This document shows, piece after piece, positions 55,200 through 61,817 of a DNA stretch of 64,000 nucleotides. Position 1 is the first letter of the stretch. The number at the start of each line of letters is the position of its first letter. Where the stretch lies: NCBI GenBank assembly GCA_964645045.1, contig CAZXYZ010000016.1, forward strand, positions 1 to 64,000, written 5' to 3'. A program made the translations under genes and the position numbers. This stretch comes from Anammoximicrobium sp964645045 (GTDB taxonomy: Bacteria; Planctomycetota; Planctomycetia; Pirellulales; Pirellulaceae). The notes beneath the pieces are model-generated. The model was not told the DNA's origin. It saw only the letters and a list, made by a program, of their open reading frames with translations, and made no database searches.

Positions 55200-55937
55200 A
55201 TGGCGAAAAAGATCTTCTTCGTCCACTTGCGCCGTCCGAAGAACTCGGAAGACCAGCGTACCGATCCTTTTTACGAAAAAGGCAGCTTTGGATGCACGGG
55301 GTGCCATTCCAGGAACCTCCTTCATCCGAAGAATGCCGCGAAGCTTAAAGGCGCGCGGCTTGCGTTTATCCAAGGGGGAGAGCTCGGATCGCGTTTGGTG
55401 CTCCTGACGCCGCCCATCACGGTCGTGAAGAAGTGGATGAAATACGACAAAGGGAAGTGGGTGCGGATTTGCGAGGTGAGGTGGAAACCAACGGATATGC
55501 CACTCAAGTACGCCGAGGCGCCTGTCCTTATTTCCAATGACGGTTACACCGACTTTCCATCAGTCAAGAAGTTTGTGCTCACAGCTCACAGCCCTTCCCT
55601 TGTAAGCGGCTTATCGAGCCTTGTCCGTGCATGGACGGGGGAACTCGACGAGCCCATGGCGAACGAGGTTTACGACAAATGGCGGGAAGCGGTTGCATCC
55701 GGTGCAGGCATCGCATCTCAGTACCACGAGACAATGTTCCCTCCGCCGCGAAAGCCCGACCCCACTCGCAAGAGTCGCAAGGCGACTTACCGGAATATGA
55801 TCAAAGAGCTGGTTGCCGACATCGACGGCGCGGAGGGCGGCCTGCCAACTCAAGTGCCGCTGGAAACAAAAGTCCGCACTTGCGGCGGCGTGTCTCGATG
55901 CCGCAAGCCGGTTCGCCGGGTTGGACGGTGCATCTGA
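55200..55937 (+). CDS. Unknown partner of the Nmad3-like protein, C-terminus altered
   Basis: The 245-residue frame begins MAKKIFFVHLRRPKNSEDQR and continues with SFGCTGCHSRNLLHPKNA, KGARLAFIQGGELGSRLVLL and TPPITVV. The CTGCH element could bind metal or heme-like cofactor but may be part of a small zinc site. No named family. The first 215 residues look natural. The last 25-30 residues (after GGLPTQVPLE) are read from a decayed sialidase in another frame, so the original C-terminus was probably lost or replaced. Confidence 0.65.
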   Translation: MAKKIFFVHLRRPKNSEDQRTDPFYEKGSFGCTGCHSRNLLHPKNAAKLKGARLAFIQGGELGSRLVLLTPPITVVKKWMKYDKGKWVRICEVRWKPTDMPLKYAEAPVLISNDGYTDFPSVKKFVLTAHSPSLVSGLSSLVRAWTGELDEPMANEVYDKWREAVASGAGIASQYHETMFPPPRKPDPTRKSRKATYRNMIKELVADIDGAEGGLPTQVPLETKVRTCGGVSRCRKPVRRVGRCI

Positions 55938-56112
55938 GCGCCGACGCGGGCCGGATCTGGTCGGCCGGCCAGTTGCTCCACGCCGGGCCCTCCGCCTATT
56001 CCGACCTGGCTGTCGCCGCCGCCGGCGCGATCTAGTGTGTCTATGAGCGCGGCCGGAAATCGCCCTACGAGCAGATTGCCGTGACCCGCTGGAAACCCGA
56101 AGAGTTGCTCGT
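55865..56112 (+). pseudogene. C-terminal remnant of a sialidase-family gene
   Basis: In the frame beginning near 55865 the sequence reads SPGWTVHLSADAGRIWSAGQ, then LLHAGPSAYSDLAV, then a TAG stop at about 56035, then CVYERGRKSPYEQIAVTRW. This matches the last blade of exo-alpha-sialidases (Asp-box-like S.D.GR.W, SAYSDLAVL, CLYERG..SPYE.I). An internal stop and missing N-terminal part show it is broken. It overlaps the 3' end of the preceding gene. Confidence 0.75.
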
Positions 56113-56342
56113 GTCTCACCGTCGCCGTTGGCTCCGGATTGAACGGGCCAAGGGCCGCCGCGCGCGGTACAATGTGGGCAGCTGTAATCTTCCGGAGAGA
56201 TCATCGCGGGCGAGCAAAGGCAAGCCAGGATGAAGACTCTCCGGCTCAGGTTCGAGTTGGTGTCGGGCTGACGATGACGACGGGCAGCCTGTGGTCGTAC
56301 AGGGTGGTTGCCCCCTCCAACAGATTGCCGTATGATGCGAAA

Positions 56343-56579
56343 ATGCCGACCGTATTACGGAGCGGACCATACCGGTTTTTCTTTTACGCGGGCGACCAAG
56401 ATGAACCGCCGCACGTCCACGTCGAGCGCGACGAGGGCGAAGCCAAGTTCTGGCTCGATCCGGTGCGGTTGGAGCGTAGTCACGGCATTCGGGGCAAAGA
56501 CATCAACCGGATTCAAGAGCTGGTTGAAGAGCATCAAGTTGCGTTATTGGAGGCGTGGGATGAGTTCTTCCACGGTTGA
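56343..56579 (+). CDS. DUF4160 protein
   Basis: The 78-residue protein matches DUF4160: MPTVLRSGPYRFFFYAGDQDE, PPHVHVERDEGEAKFWLDPV, INRIQELVEEHQ. The start at 56343 is the conserved MPTV; longer frames upstream are not conserved. It overlaps the following DUF2442 gene by 20 bp. The DUF4160/DUF2442 pair is regarded as a putative toxin-antitoxin module, without settled biochemistry. Confidence 0.88.
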   Translation: MPTVLRSGPYRFFFYAGDQDEPPHVHVERDEGEAKFWLDPVRLERSHGIRGKDINRIQELVEEHQVALLEAWDEFFHG

Positions 56580-56889
56580 CACCGAAGTGGCGATGGCCCT
56601 TGGCGTACGTGTAACCGACGATTTGTTATCGATCGACTTGTCCGATGGTCGAACAATCGAAGCGCCGTTGGCTTGGTATCCGCGGCTGGCTCACGGAACG
56701 GCCAAGGAGCGTAAGGCTTGGCGTCTCATTGGCGGGGGTCGAGGCGTGCATTGGCCAGACCTCGACGAAGACATCAGCGTCAAGAATCTGCTCGCGGGTC
56801 GACCGTCCGGCGAAAGCCAAGCGTCGCTCAAGAAGTGGCTGACGTCGCGGGAAGGGAAGAAGACAATCCGTCAGCGCCCCAGAGCGTAA
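56560..56889 (+). CDS. DUF2442 protein
   Basis: The 109-residue protein matches DUF2442: VTDDLLSIDLSDGRTIEAPLAWYPRL, WRLIGGGRGVHWPDLDEDISVKNLLAG. It starts inside the DUF4160 gene, a typical arrangement of this pair. It may be the DNA-binding or antitoxin partner. The C-terminal region is basic. Confidence 0.88.
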   Translation: MSSSTVDTEVAMALGVRVTDDLLSIDLSDGRTIEAPLAWYPRLAHGTAKERKAWRLIGGGRGVHWPDLDEDISVKNLLAGRPSGESQASLKKWLTSREGKKTIRQRPRA

Positions 56890-56894
56890 CGAGG

Positions 56895-57584
56895 ATGCCA
56901 AACCAGACACGAATAGTCTCCCCAGGCCCGCATGATCGTACCGTCCGCACCGCCGACGGCCAGATTCTTCACGCCCCCGTCAACTGGGACTTGCTGCCAC
57001 CCGGTGATGCTGCGTTGACCCGGCGCGTCAAGGCAGGCGGGCCGGCCTGGACCATCCAGGAGAAGAAAGGCCGCAAGCTGTTTTCGTTGGGCGTCTGGGC
57101 GCCCGCAGAGCGGATCGCAGCCGTCCGCTCCGAATTGGCAGCGGAACGCGCGACGGACTCGTACGCCAAACGCCGCGCGGCGGATGTCGCCAGGCGGGAA
57201 CGCAAGCAAACCGAGTATGTCGAAGACTTTCGCGGGGCGGTTTTGGCGTTCCTCGATTTTGCTCCCGGCCATGCCGAATTGGCCGAAAGACTCGCCGACG
57301 CCGTGACGCAACATGCCACGCCGGTCGGCAGTGGGACCGTGGCGCGCACGCAGCGGATTCCCATCGAGCGGCGGGCCGAATCGGCCGTGATCGCTTGGTT
57401 ACGGCACTCGACGACCGCGTATGACAACATGAAAATCGCCCGCGTCAAAGGGAAACGCCGGGAGGTCCGCCGCATGTTGGCCGAACAATCGCGTCGGCTG
57501 CTGGAGAAATACCGCGCCGGGGACGCGGTTGACCCGGCCTGCCCGCTGCAGCAGGCGTTGGCGGGGCGCGACCCTGCCCCGTAA
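56895..57584 (+). CDS. DUF2293 protein
   Basis: The 229-residue protein starts at 56895 after CGAGG, 5 bp behind the DUF2442 gene. The C-terminal part AVIAWLRHSTTAYDNMKIAR, then VKGKRREVRRMLAEQSRRLLEKYR is the DUF2293 signature. The N-terminal part is a small beta domain (NWDLLPPGDAALTRRVKAGG). Highly basic helices suggest nucleic-acid binding. Function is unknown. Confidence 0.85.
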   Translation: MPNQTRIVSPGPHDRTVRTADGQILHAPVNWDLLPPGDAALTRRVKAGGPAWTIQEKKGRKLFSLGVWAPAERIAAVRSELAAERATDSYAKRRAADVARRERKQTEYVEDFRGAVLAFLDFAPGHAELAERLADAVTQHATPVGSGTVARTQRIPIERRAESAVIAWLRHSTTAYDNMKIARVKGKRREVRRMLAEQSRRLLEKYRAGDAVDPACPLQQALAGRDPAP

Positions 57585-57609
57585 CTTGTCTCCGCCCCCT
57601 GCATCGCGC

Positions 57610-60261
57610 TCAATCGACATACGCAAATTCGTTGGTCATCAGCAACGCTTGAGCCAGTCGCACCCAGGGCGGCAACAACTCCGGCTGCGGGCCGCGGAAA
57701 TCGGCGGCGGAGTCCCACTGGCGGCGGCCGTCCTTCGCGGCTGACTCCAGCCGCACCGTGACCGTCCAGTGGAAGCCATCGAAACCGGGCTCCGTTTGGC
57801 AATCGGCCACCAGGTCGATCGTGTCGCCGGCGCTGACCGCCAGCGGTTCGACCCGCGTCGCTGTCTTGCTGTTCCGCACGGTCCACTCGCCGGCCATGCC
57901 TGTGCGCCCGACCGCCACTCGCGCTCGTACGCCGTCGCCCTTATCCGTCGAGTGCTCCAAGCGGCCGTCGATCGTCATCAGGCCCTCGCGCGGAGCGATC
58001 CAGCGGCGAACGGCTGCGTGCGCCTGATCGTTGCCCGGATGGCCGCCTTGAGCATTCAGGATGACCCAGCCCAGCGCCGGATCGGGCAGATTGGGTCCCC
58101 CTTGCCACGCGGCGCCCGTGAAGTGCGGCAGGGGTGTAAATGCGGCCAGCCGCTGGGCCGCAGCGTCGAACTGGCCGTAGCCGTAACGCCACGCGACTTC
58201 GTTTCGCCCGTCTGCTTCACTGTGCGGCTGGACAGCCGACCTCAGATAATCCAGCGCGAGATCCCGTTCGTCGCCGCTGGGATCTCGCCCCAGCGCACAG
58301 CGGTACAAGGCCCCGACGCGCAGCTCGTCCGTCGCCGCTTGCTGGACCTCCGGACGATTCGCCAGGTATGTCGCCTGCTCGATGGCAAACGGACTGTTCA
58401 TCAGGTACAGCGCCTGCTGCGGAACCGTGGTCAGTGGCCGGCGCGGTGTATGCGCGTCGGGACTGGCGAAGTCGAACGTGCGAAAGAAGCCCGGCAGATT
58501 CTGCCGTTCGATGAAACCGTAGACGGACCGCCGAGTCGTGAACGGCGGTTCTATGATCTGGACCGAAGGCCCGCCGATCGTCCTGTCCAAGCGGCCGGCC
58601 GCCACCAGCAGGCTGTCCCGCAGGGCCTCCAAGTCCAGCCGCCGCCGGTTCATCCGCCACAGCAGCCGGTTCTCCGGGTCCACGGCGCGGTCCGCCTCGC
58701 GGTCGTCGCTTGCTTGCCGATAAGTCCGGGATTCCACGATCGCGCGAATCAGCTTCTTGGTCGACCAGCCTTCGCTCATCAAACGGCACGCGAGATAGTC
58801 CAGCAACTCTGGATGACTGGGAGGATCGCTGCGGGTTCCAAAGTCGCTGGGCGTGGTGACCAGCCCCTGGCCGAACAGATGGTCCCAAACCCGATTGACC
58901 CAAACGCGGGCGGTGAGCGGGTTTTGCGGACTGGCGATCGCTTGGGCCAACTCCAGCCGGCCGCTGCCGCGCTCGAAGGGCTTCCGCGCCGGACCGGCCA
59001 GAACCGCCAGGAACTGCCGCGGCACCTGCGGTCCGCGGATGGAGGGATTTCCTCGCAAAAAGACGACCGGCTGGACCAGCGGGTCGGCGTCGGTCAGCAG
59101 CAGCGGCGCGTCGGGCTGCTTCGGCTCGCGGGAACTGGCGAACACCCCATACAGCGAATAGTAATCGGCCGCCGGAATCGGATCGTACTTGTGATCGTGA
59201 CAGCGGGCACAGCCGACGGTCAGCCCCATCAGGCCGCGGGACACCACGTCGATGCGGTCGTCGATGATGTCTTGCATGTTGTTGATGAACCGGCGGCCCA
59301 GCGTCAGAAACCCCGCAGCCGGCGCGGCCGAGGCATCCCCGATCTGGTCCGCGGCGATTTGCGCGATCACGAACCGATCATACGGCAGGTCGTTGTTGAA
59401 GGCCGCAATCACCCAGTCGCGATAGGTATAGGCTTGAGGATAGTTGCGGTCCTCCTGAAACACATAACCCTTGGTGTCGGCATAGCGGGACACGTCCAGC
59501 CAATGCCGCGCCCAGCGTTCGCCGAAATGGGGCGATGCCAGCAGACCGTCGACGACGCGTTGGTACGCTTGGTCGCTGGGATCGAGTTCAAAGGCCGCCG
59601 ATTCTTCTGCGCTGGGCGGCAAGCCGGTGAGGTCATAGTACACACGCCGCAGCAGCGTGCGTGGCCCGGCGGGCGGCGAGGGGGTCAGGCCGCGCTGCTG
59701 GAGCGCAGCCAGGATGAAGCGATCGAGGTCGGTGTTCGGCCACGTGGAATCTTTGATGTCCGGCGGCGGATGGGCGACCGGCAGCTGAAAGGCCCAGTGT
59801 TGCGCCGCGTCCGACGGCGGCTTTGGCGCCGCGCCGGCGTCGTCACCAGTTCGCGGGTCCGGTGCCCCTATTTCCAGCCAGCGAGTGAAGTCCGCAACCA
59901 CCGCGTCCGGCAGTTTCCCATCCGGCGGCATCTCCACCGATTCCCATCGAATCGCCTGGATTAACAGGCTTTCAGCCAGCCTTCCGGCAGCGATCACCGG
60001 ACCCGAATCTCCTCCGGCCCTCACGCCCGCCGCCGTATCCAGCCTGAGGTTCGCCTGGATGATCTTCGCCTTGGCCGAATGGCAGCTGTAACACCGTTCG
60101 ACCAGCACAGGGCGAATCCGTTGCTCGAAAAAGTCGATCTCTTCGGACGACCACTTGCGCGCGGCGGGATCCGCCGTCGGCGGCTCGGCAAAGGCGTTTG
60201 TCGCAAACGGTATCAGCACCAACGACAAGCCGACCGCGCAACGCAGGGAAATGTAATTCAT
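57610..60261 (-). CDS. PSCyt1/DUF1549/DUF1553 protein without DUF1501 neighbour
   Basis: The 883-residue secreted protein starts at 60261 (MNYISLRCAVGLSLVLIPFATNAFAE signal). The heme motif C57-x-x-C60-H61 (CYSCH) lies in PSCyt1. DUF1549 shows RRVYYDLTGLPPSAEES and GERWARHWLDVSRYADTKGYV. DUF1553 shows ASPQNPLTARVWVNRVWDHLFGQGL and PSDFGTRSDPPSHPELLDYLA. A C-terminal beta-sandwich of about 180 residues completes it. Unlike the copy at 48.6 kb, no DUF1501 gene lies beside it; DUF2293 converges on it and a RAYT gene is upstream. Confidence 0.92.
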   Translation of the reverse strand: MNYISLRCAVGLSLVLIPFATNAFAEPPTADPAARKWSSEEIDFFEQRIRPVLVERCYSCHSAKAKIIQANLRLDTAAGVRAGGDSGPVIAAGRLAESLLIQAIRWESVEMPPDGKLPDAVVADFTRWLEIGAPDPRTGDDAGAAPKPPSDAAQHWAFQLPVAHPPPDIKDSTWPNTDLDRFILAALQQRGLTPSPPAGPRTLLRRVYYDLTGLPPSAEESAAFELDPSDQAYQRVVDGLLASPHFGERWARHWLDVSRYADTKGYVFQEDRNYPQAYTYRDWVIAAFNNDLPYDRFVIAQIAADQIGDASAAPAAGFLTLGRRFINNMQDIIDDRIDVVSRGLMGLTVGCARCHDHKYDPIPAADYYSLYGVFASSREPKQPDAPLLLTDADPLVQPVVFLRGNPSIRGPQVPRQFLAVLAGPARKPFERGSGRLELAQAIASPQNPLTARVWVNRVWDHLFGQGLVTTPSDFGTRSDPPSHPELLDYLACRLMSEGWSTKKLIRAIVESRTYRQASDDREADRAVDPENRLLWRMNRRRLDLEALRDSLLVAAGRLDRTIGGPSVQIIEPPFTTRRSVYGFIERQNLPGFFRTFDFASPDAHTPRRPLTTVPQQALYLMNSPFAIEQATYLANRPEVQQAATDELRVGALYRCALGRDPSGDERDLALDYLRSAVQPHSEADGRNEVAWRYGYGQFDAAAQRLAAFTPLPHFTGAAWQGGPNLPDPALGWVILNAQGGHPGNDQAHAAVRRWIAPREGLMTIDGRLEHSTDKGDGVRARVAVGRTGMAGEWTVRNSKTATRVEPLAVSAGDTIDLVADCQTEPGFDGFHWTVTVRLESAAKDGRRQWDSAADFRGPQPELLPPWVRLAQALLMTNEFAYVD

Positions 60262-60441
60262 AAACGAACTCCTGGACATCAACTCCCGCTACAGCGTAGT
60301 GCGAAAGTGTGGCAAGGACAACCCGCCAAGATCCCGACCCGCCAAGACCCCACACCGCAAACTTCTTCGTGTCGCCCAGGCTGCGCCAGATCATCCTTCG
60401 ACAAGCTGGCAAGGATGGATAATTTGACCGCCCTGATAATT

Positions 60442-60594
60442 TTTGGAGTGCGGTTTCTTGTCACCGCTTTGGCTCGACCGTGACGCAATCAACGGCAGTC
60501 TGTGTACAAAAGCCCTGCTCCTGTTCCCTGACCCCACGCCGTCGCAGTTGCACCGACCGCAGTCCAAAGCGGTGACAAGGCACCGCACTCCAAA
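60442..60594. repeat. REP-like palindromic element, copy 1
   Basis: The outer arms TTTGGAGTGCGGT... (60442-60472) and ...ACCGCACTCCAAA (60564-60594) pair over about 30 bp with a few mismatches. The internal 90 bp are similar to copies 2 and 3. The right arm ends at the base next to the RAYT stop codon (TAG, 60595-60597). The rest of the gap 60262-60441 shows no gene. Confidence 0.85.
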
Positions 60595-61377
60595 CTAGAA
60601 ATCATCCGGCACGTTCAGCCGGTCGATCTTGAAGCGGTAAATCGTCTTGACCATCGACGGCCTCGCAGTTCGTTCGAACCACGCGGCGGAACACCACGGA
60701 TACTGATTCGCCACAGGCACCAGACCGTGCTTGATGGGGTTTTGGTGTACGTAATTCAGCCGGGCCAGATACGATTTCTCGAACGTGATCTTGGTCTCCC
60801 AATAATTGTGCCACACTTTCCGGTTGGACGCGCTGTCCATCTGATTCAAATCGCGAGCCGCATCGCCGTGCAGTTCCTTCACTAACAGCTTGATCGACCG
60901 AGCCTGCTCGGTAGCATTGGCGACAAAATGGTAGTGATTGGCGAACACCGCCCACGCATCCAACTGCCACCCGTACTGCTTGGCCAGGGTCAACAGTTGC
61001 TTTTCCAACAAGGTGAGCTTCTCCGGCGAGTCGAAGAGCAACGCTTTCTGATAGGTTCCCGAGGTCACGATGTACGTGCCGTATTCGGACAGCCGGTGCA
61101 GCGGCGCGTGCGGCCAATCTTTGTCCGCCTGATGAGGGAGCGATGAGGGCAGCGGAACGGACCGCTCGAACACCTGGCGTGCCGCCGCGTCCCCGCCCGG
61201 CGAGAGTTCTTCGACCGGGACGCCGGCCATCGCCGCTGCGTCTTCCGCCGAAAGCCGGCCTTCCGCCGAGAGCCACACGGCGAGCCGCCGGCGGAACTCG
61301 GCTCGCAACGGTCCGAGGGAACCACCGGCGGCCTTGAAAAGCTGTTCAGGAACCGGAATCGAGATGGATCTCATCAT
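60595..61377 (-). CDS. REP-associated tyrosine transposase (RAYT, Y1 family)
   Basis: The 260-residue protein carries the HUH-type Y1 transposase domain: YIVTSGTYQKALLF, WAVFANHYHFVA with H148 and H150, and YVHQNPIKHGLV. The catalytic Tyr is probably the one in LNYVHQNP. An N-terminal extension of about 85 residues is helix-rich and not part of the core domain. RAYTs bind and spread REP palindromes; three large copies flank this gene at 60442, 61404 and 61665. ATG codons at 61377 and 61374 are both possible starts. Confidence 0.92.
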   Translation of the reverse strand: MMRSISIPVPEQLFKAAGGSLGPLRAEFRRRLAVWLSAEGRLSAEDAAAMAGVPVEELSPGGDAAARQVFERSVPLPSSLPHQADKDWPHAPLHRLSEYGTYIVTSGTYQKALLFDSPEKLTLLEKQLLTLAKQYGWQLDAWAVFANHYHFVANATEQARSIKLLVKELHGDAARDLNQMDSASNRKVWHNYWETKITFEKSYLARLNYVHQNPIKHGLVPVANQYPWCSAAWFERTARPSMVKTIYRFKIDRLNVPDDF

Positions 61378-61403
61378 GGCAGTTCTCGAAGTGGGGTACC
61401 CGT

Positions 61404-61571
61404 TTTGGAGTGCGGTGCCTTGTCACCGCTTTGGTTCGAAGCATGCAGCGGTTCGCCGCTTTGGGTTCCCGAGACATTGGAGACCATCGTACACGTTTTC
61501 CGTCCTGAACCCAAGCCGCCGTGGGACTGCAGGGTTCCGTCCAAAGCGGTGACAAGGCACCGCACTCCAAA
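61404..61571. repeat. REP-like palindromic element, copy 2
   Basis: Outer arms TTTGGAGTGCGGTGCCTTGT... and their exact complement enclose an internal segment with CCAAGCCGCCGTGGGACTGC. The unit is 168 bp, 26 bp upstream of the RAYT start. It probably is a substrate of the RAYT protein. Confidence 0.88.
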
Positions 61572-61664
61572 CGGCCACACCCAGCACCCACGCGGCATGC
61601 GTCGCTCTTGGGGCTGCTGGCCCGTATGTCTCCGTAGCCGGAACTGGGCGAGGATGGGGCCGAT

Positions 61665-61817
61665 TTTGGAGTGCGGTGCCTTGTCACCGCTTTGGTTCGA
61701 CCGTGGCCCAATCCACAGCAGTTTGTGTACCAATGCCTTGCTCCCGTTCCTGAACCCAAGCCGCTGTGGCACTGCAGGGTCCCGTCCAAAGCGGTGACAA
61801 GGCACCGCACTCCAAAA
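61665..61817. repeat. REP-like palindromic element, copy 3
   Basis: The same outer arms as copy 2 enclose a core close to copy 1 (TCGACCGTG..CAATC, GTTTGTGTACCAA). The right arm ends right at the stop codon of the LRR/WD40 gene (61818-61820). Copies 2 and 3 are separated by 93 bp of unique sequence. Confidence 0.88.
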
